This document shows, in pieces, positions 18,036 to 26,735 of a stretch of DNA of 64,000 nt. The stretch comes from Petralouisia muris (lineage in GTDB: Bacteria > Bacillota > Clostridia > Lachnospirales > Lachnospiraceae). Location of the stretch: assembly GCF_004793545.1 (NCBI RefSeq), contig NZ_SRYA01000001.1, forward strand, positions 124,001-188,000, read 5' to 3'. Position 1 is the stretch's first letter; each line of letters opens with the position of its first letter. The translations under genes and the position numbers were made by a program. The notes below the pieces were generated by a model. That model did not search any database. It was not told the origin of the DNA and worked only from the letters and a program-made list of their open reading frames with translations.

Positions 18036-19505
18036 GCATTTGTCCAAAAATCTTTCAGCAAATCCAGGATTGGAATAGTAATACAAATGGGGAAATCCTG
18101 CCGCATAATTTGCCCCGCCCCGGATACAGTCCCATTCCCGGCCGCCGAAAGGTTTTTTTCCATGGTATGACTGTCCGTTTTCCGTACAGTCAAAATAATG
18201 AAATTCATGAGCCCTGAGAACTCCTCCCGGCTGCAGCAGCTGTCCTTCCTCTCGGGCCGTCAGAGTAATATAACCAAAACGCCCCAGCTTTCCTGTGTAA
18301 TGGGCCGTTCCCGGACAAACGCCCGCCATAGGCCAGGCCCTGCCCTCCAGATCCTCCATGGATTCCTGCAGATACAGAAAACCGCCGCACTCTGCCAGAT
18401 AAGGCATTCCGCTGTTCAGACAGGATGAAATCTGACCGCGCATCTTATCATTGCCGCTTAACTCCTGCGCATACAACTCCGGATATCCCCCATATAATAT
18501 CAGGCCGCTGATTCCGGAAGGAAGCTGCTTGTCATGAAGGGGGGAAAAAAACGCCAATTCCGCTCCCATCTGCTCCAGCAATTCCAAATTTTCCTCATAA
18601 CAAAAACAAAAAGCTTCATCTCTTGCAATACCGATTCTGATTCTGTGGGAATCCTCTCCTTTTGTAGGATGCGCATTCTGCTCCTTCTGATTTTCCCTGG
18701 CTAATACAGGGCAGGATTTCCCAGCTGTTTCTCCATTTGCTTCCTTTCTTTTCTCCAGAATTCCATCTTCCGTTACAGGCAGAGGAGCCGCTTTGCGGGC
18801 GCATTTTAAGACTCCCTCTATGTCCAGTGTTTCCTCCAGCAATTGGGCGAAGGATTGCAGCCTATCCTGGATATCTTCTACCTCCTCCGGCGTCACAAGC
18901 CCCAAATGACGGCTTTCCAGCGCCAGTTTTGGCGCTTTCGGCACATATCCCAATGCCTTTACCGGCAGCGCTTCCTCAATCTTTTCCTTCATCACGCCAT
19001 AAGAAGCCGGTGAGATCTGATTTAAAATTACCCCTGCAATCCTGCTGTCTTCCCGAAACTCCAAAAATCCCTGTATCAGCGGAAGAAGGGAAAGACTCAT
19101 TCCCCTGGCGTTCACCACCAGAATCACCGGCGTATCCGTCACCTTTGCCAGTTCATAAGAAGACGCATAAGAAGTCACGCCGCCAGCTCCGTCATAAAAT
19201 CCCATTACTCCCTCCAACAGAGAAATATCCGCCTGAGCTGCAGCCCTTTGGAACAACGTCCTGGTCGTTTCCTCACCAGTAAAAAACAGATCCAGATTCC
19301 GGGCCGGTATTCCCAGCGCCTTCCGGTGAAACATAGGATCAATATAATCCGGGCCGCATTTAAAAGAAACCGGATGCAGCCCTCTGTTTGCAAGCGCCTT
19401 TAATAATCCGCAGGTAATCAGGGTTTTTCCGCTTCCGCTGGCAGGCGCCGCTATCATAATTCTGGGAAATCCTGACTTCCCGGCCGCTTCACTTTTCCTA
19501 CTCAT
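18006..19505 (-). CDS. cbiA: Cobyrinate a,c-diamide synthase
   Basis: 499 residues; ATP- and glutamine-dependent amidation of cobyrinate side chains a and c. N-terminal P-loop APASGSGKTLITCGL near residue 20, then the class I glutamine amidotransferase-like domain with the nucleophile in YLAECGGFLYLQE near residue 375 and a catalytic His in RAHEFHYFD. A linker around residues 245-290 is enriched in Lys/Glu and may be a lineage insertion. Its last codons lie in a tandem repeat. It follows a small gene with no gap. Confidence 0.93.
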   Translation of the reverse strand: MSRKSEAAGKSGFPRIMIAAPASGSGKTLITCGLLKALANRGLHPVSFKCGPDYIDPMFHRKALGIPARNLDLFFTGEETTRTLFQRAAAQADISLLEGVMGFYDGAGGVTSYASSYELAKVTDTPVILVVNARGMSLSLLPLIQGFLEFREDSRIAGVILNQISPASYGVMKEKIEEALPVKALGYVPKAPKLALESRHLGLVTPEEVEDIQDRLQSFAQLLEETLDIEGVLKCARKAAPLPVTEDGILEKRKEANGETAGKSCPVLARENQKEQNAHPTKGEDSHRIRIGIARDEAFCFCYEENLELLEQMGAELAFFSPLHDKQLPSGISGLILYGGYPELYAQELSGNDKMRGQISSCLNSGMPYLAECGGFLYLQESMEDLEGRAWPMAGVCPGTAHYTGKLGRFGYITLTAREEGQLLQPGGVLRAHEFHYFDCTENGQSYHGKKPFGGREWDCIRGGANYAAGFPHLYYYSNPGFAERFLDKCREFRSQKPE

Positions 19506-19907
19506 TTACCGATTCTCCAACAGCGTTTCCGCCAATTCTCCATATCCATAAAGCTTCATCACACTCTGAATCCCGTCCTCGATTTCTTCCCTGGAATAGT
19601 TATGGGCCTCCAGAAAATCATTCTCCTTGGCATTGAGGTAATCATAAAACGCCAGCGCCAGTTCCAGTTTTTCCATATTCCCTTCCCTGTCCCAGTCATT
19701 TTCTTCCAGGCTTTCATACAGCATATTCTCCGCTTCATTAATTTTTCCTTCATCCGCCACATGGCACAGCCGATGGTAAAAATCCCGAGAGATTCCTTCC
19801 AGAAAAATTAATTCCTCCTCGGTTCCCTGATCTTTATGAAAAATCAACATGGCGATGGTCCGCACCATTTCATGAATCAGGCGCATCATATAATCCTTTT
19901 CAACCAT
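19506..19907 (-). CDS. Conserved hypothetical protein (DUF6483-like)
   Basis: 133 residues, acidic and largely helical, without signal peptide or membrane segment. The pattern (MMRLIHEMVRTIAMLIF at the N terminus, repeated helices, YGYGELAETL at the end) resembles the small helical proteins often annotated DUF6483 in Lachnospiraceae, but I cannot confirm this without a profile search. The start has GGAGG; the stop abuts the cbiA start, so it is transcribed with the B12 genes. No function is proposed. Confidence 0.6.
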   Translation of the reverse strand: MVEKDYMMRLIHEMVRTIAMLIFHKDQGTEEELIFLEGISRDFYHRLCHVADEGKINEAENMLYESLEENDWDREGNMEKLELALAFYDYLNAKENDFLEAHNYSREEIEDGIQSVMKLYGYGELAETLLENR

Positions 19908-19920
19908 AATATTCCTCCTG

Positions 19921-20577
19921 TCACTCTTTTCGGAACATCATAAAAAATACTGCCAAAAGAAGCCCACTGGACATCCAGATGGCTTTCTCTGTCAAAGCCA
20001 TCGTCATAATTCCGCCCACGGCCGCCCCCAGAATAAAAATCCCGATATATCCATAATATAACAGACTTTTCTTCTTAGTTTCCTTATTTCCTGTAAAACG
20101 ATAGCTGCACCATAATTCTGTTGCAGCCCGCAGATTTCCAATACACATGGTTGTGGCGTACGCACTTCCCTTTAATTTGCGGAAACTCTGCACCTGCATG
20201 GCGCACACAAAGGAAACCAGCATATTTGCAGGAAGATTCACCTGCCGGGGCATAAATCCCACCGCAAATAATGCCGCCGCCTCCAGCAGAATCACGATCT
20301 GCCGCCAGTGAATCCTTCCGGACTGCCCATAAAGCCCCCGAATCTTCTCGGCGGCATAGATTCCCATGGCAAAAGCAAGCACCGGAAGCAGATAGCGTAT
20401 GCCCAGATACCAGTTTCCCATCGCAAAATTCTGTCCCATCAGCACCATATTTCCTGTCTGAGCATTGGCAAATACTTCATCCCTGCAATTGTAAGTATAG
20501 GCGTCCTGAAACCCGCCGGAAATGCATAAAAATGCAATCACAACTGCTGACTCCGACATCTGTTCCCTGCATTCCAT
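19921..20577 (-). CDS. YoaK family membrane protein (DUF1275)
   Basis: 218 residues with about six hydrophobic segments. The family signature is clear: SGGFQDAYTY near residue 20 and FANAQTGNMVLMG near residue 36, as in Bacillus YoaK. DUF1275 proteins are of unknown function; some are suspected transporters. It precedes the small hypothetical gene and cbiA on the same strand with short gaps. Confidence 0.82.
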   Translation of the reverse strand: MECREQMSESAVVIAFLCISGGFQDAYTYNCRDEVFANAQTGNMVLMGQNFAMGNWYLGIRYLLPVLAFAMGIYAAEKIRGLYGQSGRIHWRQIVILLEAAALFAVGFMPRQVNLPANMLVSFVCAMQVQSFRKLKGSAYATTMCIGNLRAATELWCSYRFTGNKETKKKSLLYYGYIGIFILGAAVGGIMTMALTEKAIWMSSGLLLAVFFMMFRKE

Positions 20578-20599
20578 TTTCTTTCACTCTTTCCGAAAT

Positions 20600-20989
20600 C
20601 TATTTCTGCTTTTTCATATCTGCCTTATTCTGAAATTTTGTTTCTTCAATGATAAAACGATCATGCATCCCTTCTCCAATTTTGCCTGCCTCATCAAAGG
20701 CGGTAATCGAAAAGGTCAGCTTCCGTCCGTCTATTCCTGTCAGAACCGTCTCACACCATACCTTCATTCCCACCGGCGTAGGGGCAAGATGCTCCAGATT
20801 TAACTTTACTCCTACCGTGCCCATGCCCGGTTCTAAATGCTCTGACACGCTTTTCCACGCAGTTTCCTCCATCAGCGCCGCCATTCGGGGCGTTGCAAGC
20901 ACATCTAAGGTTCCGCTTTTATGCACTTTTGCCGTATCTGTCTCTGTTACGGTAAATTCCTGATATCCTTTGATTCCTGTTTCCAGCAT
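20600..20989 (-). CDS. Hotdog-fold thioesterase, fluoroacetyl-CoA thioesterase-like
   Basis: 129 residues with a single hotdog fold (VLATPRMAALMEETAW followed by VGVKLNLEHLAPTPVG). The family includes FlK-like acyl-CoA thioesterases; a catalytic Glu in MEETAW and His in LEHLAPTP are consistent. The ATG at 20989 is chosen because GAAGGAG precedes it; a longer frame would add 33 residues not found in the family. Physiological substrate unknown. Confidence 0.8.
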   Translation of the reverse strand: MLETGIKGYQEFTVTETDTAKVHKSGTLDVLATPRMAALMEETAWKSVSEHLEPGMGTVGVKLNLEHLAPTPVGMKVWCETVLTGIDGRKLTFSITAFDEAGKIGEGMHDRFIIEETKFQNKADMKKQK

Positions 20990-21115
20990 TTTTTCTCCTT
21001 CTTTCTTCTGATTTTGCAGCATCTTTCTGCATCCAATCGTTTTTTGCAGAAATAAACACCGCATACCTGACCGTTTCAAGTTTACCACAAAAAAAGTATT
21101 TTTGCCACCGTTACA

Positions 21116-22033
21116 TTACCGGATATATTCTCCCATCAAGTATTTCACCTCTGCAAGATAGGAACTTCCAAAGAGATTTAGATGATTCAGAAGGTGATAA
21201 AGATTATATAAGCCCCGCCTCTTTGAATACCCTGGCTGCATAGGCATAACTTTCCTGTAAGCATCATAAAATTTCCGGGGAAATCCCCCAAAAAGCTCTG
21301 TCATGGCAATATCCGCCTCTGCATGTCCCACATAGGCTGCAGGATCGATCATCCATGCCTGGCCATCATTGCCTGTAATCACATTCCCGCACCACAAATC
21401 ACCATGGAGCAGCGAGGGAAATTCCGGCTCTGTCAGAATGTCTCCAAGCCTGTTAAGAAGCTTCGGAATTTGTTCCTGTTCCTCTTTCTTAAAGTAATTC
21501 ATTGCAAGCTGAAACTGAGGTTTTAGGCGGCATTCACGGAAAAAATCAATCCAACTGGCATAAGGCGTATTAATCTGTGCTGTGGCCCCGATATGGTTAT
21601 CATGAGAAAATCCATATCTCCCGCCGGGAACCAGGCCTTTTGTATCAGTCTGATGCATGGCAGCCAGCCGATGGGCAAAAACCTCCCAATAATCAGCCGC
21701 CTGAGTCTTTCCCTTCATAAATTCCGTCATCAGAAAAGAATACTCATTTCCGCAGCCTGTACAGAACAGGCGGGGTGTAGAAACAGTTTCCGTTTCTGCA
21801 ATGGCCTCCAATCCGGCAGCCTCTTCCAAAAATATGGATGCACGCTCCGGCGGGGCTGTTTTCAGAAATACCTCTTTCCCACTTTCCAGCGTCAGCTTGT
21901 AAGCGGCCGTACCTTTTCCTCTTGTCAGAAACTTTCTGCCGGAAATTCCGGCATTTACTCCAAATAAAGAATGAAGTGCGGTTTCTACTGCAGAAAACTG
22001 CCGGGTCTTAAGTTTTATATCTGCTGGAATCAT
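21116..22033 (-). CDS. Fructosamine kinase family protein
   Basis: 305 residues with an aminoglycoside phosphotransferase-like fold. LHGDLWCGNVI near residue 200 is the Brenner-type catalytic loop (HGDLW-GN is specific to the fructosamine kinase family), and MIDPAAYVGHAEADIAM carries the magnesium-binding Asp. Bacterial members phosphorylate ketoamines on glycated small molecules or proteins. GCAGGAG lies before the start. It stands alone between a thioesterase and a pseudogene region. Confidence 0.86.
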   Translation of the reverse strand: MIPADIKLKTRQFSAVETALHSLFGVNAGISGRKFLTRGKGTAAYKLTLESGKEVFLKTAPPERASIFLEEAAGLEAIAETETVSTPRLFCTGCGNEYSFLMTEFMKGKTQAADYWEVFAHRLAAMHQTDTKGLVPGGRYGFSHDNHIGATAQINTPYASWIDFFRECRLKPQFQLAMNYFKKEEQEQIPKLLNRLGDILTEPEFPSLLHGDLWCGNVITGNDGQAWMIDPAAYVGHAEADIAMTELFGGFPRKFYDAYRKVMPMQPGYSKRRGLYNLYHLLNHLNLFGSSYLAEVKYLMGEYIR

Positions 22034-22185
22034 TTTATCATCTCCTGCTATGATATTTGTACCTATAAGTCAAATAATTTACCAAATGGCATTCTCATTC
22101 CAAGAAGATATCCCACCTGCCTGCAGGGGGTATATATAGAATTGAGGGGTAACATAAATCAGAAAAAGAATTGACTTATTCTCAT

Positions 22186-22791
22186 TTACAGAAACCATCT
22201 ATATTGATATGAAAAACATGTTGCTATCATGCCGCAGACCAAGAGCACATTCACAAATATCCATAACCAATTTTTTCTAATCGTTTTTCCATTAATATCA
22301 CGTATAAAATCAATCAATAGCCAAACTCTTCAAATACTCTTCTGATCCTTTAACTTTATTCTCTAACTCCCTTACAAGCAGCTTATTCTTTGCTAACTCC
22401 GACATGGTATCATTCGTCATTGTCTTTGTATAATTAATTCTTGCTATGTCCAAATTTGTATGGTCTTAAAGTTTTACAATTTCTTTACGAATATCTATTA
22501 ATTTTCATCTTTATTTTTAGGTATATATCCTTCTTTTATCGCCTGCATATTCTGCGCTAACACATCTAAGCTTCCAATGTCAGGATCTCCGTCAATCAAC
22601 GTAAGCGCTGGAAAAATATCAGAATAAAAATGACGAAAATTTTCTTTATTTCAGTTATAATATATTGTTTCCAGTCTTTTAAAAAAAGAGATTCTTTCCT
22701 TAGGTTCCCGTAAAATATCCTGCGACTTCGACAATTCTAATAAAATATCGTGCAAAGCATCTCTTTTTTCCTGTTCCTCTAATATCCTCAT
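22186..22791 (-). pseudogene. Decayed partner gene (possible toxin) with C-terminal membrane helix
   Basis: Minus-strand remnant of roughly 190 codons starting at the ATG at 22791, four bases after the SocA-like gene. It keeps recognisable segments in three frames: MRILEEQEKRDALHDILLEL, then after a TGA NKENFRHFYSDIFPALTLID, then after a one-base loss in an A run LIDIRKEIVKL, a TAA, DHTNLDIARINYTK, and after a 4-bp duplication (ATTGATTG) a last part ending in a hydrophobic helix WLWIFVNVLLVCGMIAT. At least four independent lesions show it is dead. The tight spacing suggests it was the second gene of a toxin-antitoxin-like pair; the toxin role is inferred. Confidence 0.75.
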
Positions 22792-22795
22792 ACAC

Positions 22796-23215
22796 TTATC
22801 CTTTACTTCTTATCAACTCCTGCGGGATTACCTGAAAGTTCCCTTCCCCATTCCTGTAAATTAAGTCCCATGCCTTACCGCTGCTGTGCGTATCGCTTAC
22901 CATATCCCAGGGATTCAACTGCCTCTTTTTCTCAACGATTGAATTAATAATTCTCGCATAATCCGGATCCAGCCTCACAGCATACCGCATTCTGATTGGC
23001 ATTGCCCCAAACCCGCAGTATTGTCTGTAAACCTCCCGGACAACCGGTCCAAACTGCTACGCTTCAATTTCTTCTGGAAAAGCTTTAGTTCCCTGTTGTA
23101 AGAATTCTCTCTGCACATAATAAAGTATCTTTTGTAACTGCAGATTTGAAACAGGACATCTGTCCTCTGTACATTTATCAATAATATATTTTGCTATTTC
23201 CAATACTGAATACAT
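22796..23215 (-). pseudogene. SocA/Panacea-domain (DUF4065) antitoxin-like gene broken by one amber codon
   Basis: Reading the minus strand from the ATG at 23215 gives a full-length ~139-residue protein with typical DUF4065 features (VLEIAKYIIDKC, LQLQKILYYVQREFL, FGPVVREVYRQY) interrupted only by TAG at 23057-23059. The family has Trp at this place (IEAWQFGPV), so a single TGG to TAG change explains it. The rest, through PWDMV and FQVIPQELI, is intact. Members act as antitoxins or chaperone-like antidotes and are associated with phages and mobile elements. Unless the stop is suppressed the product is truncated at about 52 residues. Confidence 0.82.
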
Positions 23216-23246
23216 GATATTTTCCCTTCCTTACAGGTATATTGAT

Positions 23247-23275
23247 ATTATTGCACAGAACGTACGTTCTGTCAA
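23247..23275 (-). promoter_or_regulatory. Promoter of the decayed pair with a LexA-type operator in its spacer
   Basis: Minus strand TTGACA (23270-23275), 17-base spacer and AATAAT (23247-23252), 32 bases before the start. The spacer is a perfect 16-base palindrome CAGAACGTACGTTCTG (23256-23271) whose core GAAC-GTAC-GTTC matches the Gram-positive LexA/DinR box (GAACRNRYGTTC). SOS repression of this pair is therefore likely. Confidence 0.72.
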
Positions 23276-23298
23276 CTGTTTTTTGTGATGAAATTCAG

Positions 23299-23364
23299 AA
23301 AACAGGCTGTTACGCTAATTATCATGATTCAAAAAACAGGCTGTTACGCTGATTATCATGATTC
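23299..23364. repeat. 34-bp direct repeat of a terminator arm
   Basis: About 32 bases containing ACAGGCTGTTACGCT and ATTATCATGATTCA occur twice with a 34-base period and one mismatch (A/G). The copy next to pseI is half of the terminator hairpin; the other copy has no pairing partner. Confidence 0.88.
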
Positions 23365-23379
23365 AGCGCAACAGCCTGT
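23331..23379 (-). terminator. Strong terminator after pseI
   Basis: Minus-strand 17-bp stem (ACAGGCTGTTGCGCTGA against TCAGCGTAACAGCCTGT, one wobble) with a 10-base loop, followed by a run of T residues. It lies about 12 bases past the pseI stop and closes the glycosylation operon. Confidence 0.88.
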
Positions 23380-23390
23380 CTGTAAATTTT

Positions 23391-24443
23391 TCAGGAAATA
23401 TCCTCCCACTTCAGCGGCATTCCTCTGGAAATATCCCGTTTCGCCTGTTTTCCCAGAATTTCATCCAGATATCTGGGCTGTATTCCGTACCCCGGTCGTA
23501 CCGAACGGACGTTGCTTTCAGAAAAAGCCTGACCTTTTCTGATATCCTCTGCCGCAAACAGTGACCTGGAATAGCGTTTACTTTCTTTTTGTTTTTCCGT
23601 AAGTTCATATGTGACTGTCCCAAGGGCAGACTCCACATTCCGGATTTCTTTCACCATCCGCGCAAATTCCTTTGGCTCCATAGAAAAATCAGAATCCACG
23701 CCGCCGTCTTGCCGGGACAACGTCAGATGCTTTTCTACAACCTTTGCCCCCAATGCCGCTGCCGCGACTGCAACTTCCGTGCCGTATGAATGATCAGACA
23801 GCCCTGTCATACATTGAAATGTCTCCGCCATATGGGGAAGCACCCTCAGATTCATTTCCTGGTAAGGCGCAGGATATGCCGATGTGCATTTCAAAAGAAT
23901 TACATCCTGATTTCCTTCCTCCCTGCAGGTTTGCAGCGCCAGCTCTATGTCTGACAGCGCAGCAATCCCTGTGGAGATTATCACAGGCCTGCCTGTCTGG
24001 GCGGCCCGTCGGATCAGAGGTATGTCATTGATTTCATAAGAAGCGATTTTATAAGCCGGCGCATTCAGCTGTTCCAGAAAATCTACCGCCGTCTTATCGA
24101 AGGGAGAGGAAAAACAAATCAGCCCACTTTCCTCTGCTTTTTGAAATAATTTATCATGCCAACTCCAGGGGGTATGAGCTTCCTGATATAAATCATACAA
24201 GATCCTGCCTTTCCACAACGTTCCTGTCTGCATTGCAAAATATTGATTCCTGCAGTCCATGGTTATGGTATCTGCCGTATAGGTCTGCAGTTTTATGGCG
24301 TCCGCACCGCTTTCTCCAGCCGCTTCTATAATCGCCAAAGCCCTGCCCAGATCCTGATTATGATTTCCCGACAATTCTGCAATGATAAAGGCCGGACTTT
24401 CCGCGCTGATTTTCCTGTTTCCGATTAAAATTTCCTGATTCAT
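23391..24443 (-). CDS. pseI: Pseudaminic acid synthase (NeuB/PseI family)
   Basis: 350 residues; condenses 2,4-diacetamido-2,4,6-trideoxy-L-altrose with phosphoenolpyruvate to give pseudaminic acid. The N-terminal TIM barrel has AELSGNHNQDLGRA near residue 22, KLQTYTADTIT near 50, GLSDHSYG near 213 and VEKHLTL near 235; the C-terminal SAF (antifreeze-like) domain begins near residue 290 with RSLFAAEDIRKGQ. Overall pattern fits PseI better than sialic acid synthase, and pseB, pseC, pseH and pseF are in the same operon. The start overlaps the pseC stop by 4 bases. Confidence 0.92.
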   Translation of the reverse strand: MNQEILIGNRKISAESPAFIIAELSGNHNQDLGRALAIIEAAGESGADAIKLQTYTADTITMDCRNQYFAMQTGTLWKGRILYDLYQEAHTPWSWHDKLFQKAEESGLICFSSPFDKTAVDFLEQLNAPAYKIASYEINDIPLIRRAAQTGRPVIISTGIAALSDIELALQTCREEGNQDVILLKCTSAYPAPYQEMNLRVLPHMAETFQCMTGLSDHSYGTEVAVAAAALGAKVVEKHLTLSRQDGGVDSDFSMEPKEFARMVKEIRNVESALGTVTYELTEKQKESKRYSRSLFAAEDIRKGQAFSESNVRSVRPGYGIQPRYLDEILGKQAKRDISRGMPLKWEDIS

Positions 24444-25576
24444 GATCGCTCCTTTGACAGCTCCAACACTTTATTTATTACAATATCCTGCTGTTCCTCC
24501 GTCAGCCCCGGATACAGAGGCAGGCTTATCATACGACTGTACAGTTCCTCCGCATTGGGGCAGTATACATCCTGATAGCCATGTTTTCGGTAATAGGGGT
24601 GATGGTAAACGGGAATATAGTGGATATTCACGCCAAAGCCAGCCTCCCGCAAATCCGCAAACACTTTATTCCGATCTGCTTCGGTAAACTGCAGCACATA
24701 GAGATGCCAGCCGCTTTCTGTATCGGGCAGCTGTTTCGGCGTCACAAGGCCGGGCACTCCCTCAAAAGCCCTGTCGTACCGTTTTGCAAGTTCTCTTCGC
24801 CTGGCTAAAAATCTGTCCAGCTTCTTGAGCTGGCTGCTGCCCAACGCTGCCTGAATGTCCGTCATCCGGTAATTATAGCCTAATTCCAGCTGTTCATAAT
24901 ACCAGCCGCCTTCATTTTTCTCCATCAGGGACTCTTCCCGGGTTACCCCGTGACTGCGAAACAACAAGAGACGCTGGTACAGCTTCTCATTGTCTGTGAC
25001 TGCCATCCCTCCTTCGCCTGTGGTAATGGGCTTTACCGGATGAAAACTGAAAATTGTCATATCAGAATGCAGGGAACCGATTCTCTTTCCCCGGTATTTT
25101 GCTCCAAGGGCATGGGCCCCGTCCTCAATCACAAGAAGTCCGTATTTTGCGGCAATCCGATGTATCTCGTCCATCTCACAGGGCTGTCCGGTAAAATGCA
25201 CCGGGATAATCGCCCTGGTCCTGTCTGTAATTTTACGTTCCACATCTGCAGGATCGATATTATAAGTCACTGGATCAATATCTGCGAAAACCGGCGCAGC
25301 GCCGCAGTAAAGCACACAGTTTGCCGAGGCGGCAAAGGTTATGGCCGGAACAATCACTTCATCCCCTTCCTGGATGCCGGCCGCAAGACAGGCAATGTGA
25401 AGCGCGGCCGTTCCGTTTGCGACAGTCACTGCATATTTTGCTCCCACATAGGCTGCTGTTTTTTCTTCAAATTCTGCGGCAGCCGGGCCTGTGGTGATAA
25501 AGTCTCCCCGCAGGATATTGGCTACCGCCTGGATGTCGTCTTCCTCTATGGTTTGATGTCCGTATGGTATGTACAT
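24440..25576 (-). CDS. pseC: UDP-4-amino-4,6-dideoxy-N-acetyl-beta-L-altrosamine transaminase PseC
   Basis: 378 residues, PLP-dependent DegT/DnrJ/EryC1 family aminotransferase. It transfers an amino group from glutamate to the 4-keto product of PseB. The PLP lysine is in SFHPVKPITTGEGG near residue 183, with VPAITFAASANC and IEDGAHALGA also visible. The N terminus MYIPYGHQTIEEDDI is typical of PseC. It is directly upstream of pseI. Confidence 0.92.
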   Translation of the reverse strand: MYIPYGHQTIEEDDIQAVANILRGDFITTGPAAAEFEEKTAAYVGAKYAVTVANGTAALHIACLAAGIQEGDEVIVPAITFAASANCVLYCGAAPVFADIDPVTYNIDPADVERKITDRTRAIIPVHFTGQPCEMDEIHRIAAKYGLLVIEDGAHALGAKYRGKRIGSLHSDMTIFSFHPVKPITTGEGGMAVTDNEKLYQRLLLFRSHGVTREESLMEKNEGGWYYEQLELGYNYRMTDIQAALGSSQLKKLDRFLARRRELAKRYDRAFEGVPGLVTPKQLPDTESGWHLYVLQFTEADRNKVFADLREAGFGVNIHYIPVYHHPYYRKHGYQDVYCPNAEELYSRMISLPLYPGLTEEQQDIVINKVLELSKERS

Positions 25577-25603
25577 GGCAAATACTCTCTTTCTGTTATA
25601 CGA

Positions 25604-26728
25604 TTATTTTTTCCATTTTTGTTCCTGGAGCGCATTTGAAAAACGCTCTGATTCAAATTCTTCTATAAACTCTTCTATCTGGTTTTTCATACATTTTACA
25701 ATGTCCTCTCCTCTTTGGTACATCACAGACCATTCTACCGTTTTCTCTATTGCCTGTTCTATATTCCACACTGGCCTCCATTGAAATTTTTGCTTCATTT
25801 TGGAACAATCTAATTTTAGAAAATTTGCCTCGTGAAATCCTTTTTCCTTCCCAGCGTCCCAGTCCAATATTTCCCCTGTCCACCGCGCCCAAAGCTGACA
25901 AAACATGGTTACAATTGTTCCTGTTTCAACAGCATCTTTATCCTCCGGGCCAATATTGTAATTCCCTGCATATTCTTTCTGCCTGTATTGCGCCTGCCCG
26001 ATCAGTAAATATGCCATTATAGCGTCCAATACATGCTGATACGGCCGGATAGAATTGGGATTCCTTACCTCTATTCTCTTTTGTCCATATGCCCCGCGGA
26101 CACAATCAGGTATAATTCGATTAGCAGCAAAATCCCCGCCGCCAATTACATTTCCCGCCCGCACAGTGGATACCGCTGTCTGGCTTCCTTTAAAATAAGA
26201 ATTTATGTAACTGCTTGTCACTAACTCAGAACAGGACTTTGAATTTGAGTAAGGATCATATCCGTTCAGTTCTTCATTCTCACGATATCCCCATTCCCAT
26301 TCTCTGTTTTTATACACTTTATCTGTTGTCACATTTACAAAAGACTGAACAGAAGGAGTATGGCGAATGCATTCCAGCACATTCACCGTCCCCATTACAT
26401 TTATCTCATAGGTATCAACCGGATTTTGATAAGCTTCATACACCAATGGCTGTGCCGCCATATGAATTACAATATCCGGCTGTGCTGCATAAAAAACTTC
26501 TTTCAATTTTTCCAGATCCCGTATATCCCCTGTTACAGAATTCATTTTCTCTGACAGTCTGCACAATTCAAATAAATTTGGTTCTGCAGGCGGCTCCAAA
26601 GCATATCCTGTCACTTTTGCCCCTAATTCCTTTAAAACTGCACACATCCAGGAACCTTTAAACCCTGTATGTCCGGTTATCAGAACTTTCTTTTTTCTGT
26701 AAAAAGAGCGATCAAATATTTTTTTCAT
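25604..26728 (-). CDS. rfbG: CDP-glucose 4,6-dehydratase
   Basis: About 374 residues, short-chain dehydrogenase fold; converts CDP-glucose to CDP-4-keto-6-deoxyglucose. NAD-binding GHTGFKGSW lies near the N terminus, the TDKVYKN segment replaces the usual TDEVYG, and YSNSK gives the catalytic YxxxK. The start at 26728 (MKKIFDRSFY) matches the family N terminus; two upstream in-frame ATGs (26749, 26767) are possible and overlap the preceding gene. With rfbF and rfbH it forms the CDP-3,6-dideoxyhexose route. Confidence 0.9.
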   Translation of the reverse strand: MKKIFDRSFYRKKKVLITGHTGFKGSWMCAVLKELGAKVTGYALEPPAEPNLFELCRLSEKMNSVTGDIRDLEKLKEVFYAAQPDIVIHMAAQPLVYEAYQNPVDTYEINVMGTVNVLECIRHTPSVQSFVNVTTDKVYKNREWEWGYRENEELNGYDPYSNSKSCSELVTSSYINSYFKGSQTAVSTVRAGNVIGGGDFAANRIIPDCVRGAYGQKRIEVRNPNSIRPYQHVLDAIMAYLLIGQAQYRQKEYAGNYNIGPEDKDAVETGTIVTMFCQLWARWTGEILDWDAGKEKGFHEANFLKLDCSKMKQKFQWRPVWNIEQAIEKTVEWSVMYQRGEDIVKCMKNQIEEFIEEFESERFSNALQEQKWKK

Positions 26729-26735
26729 CTCACTG

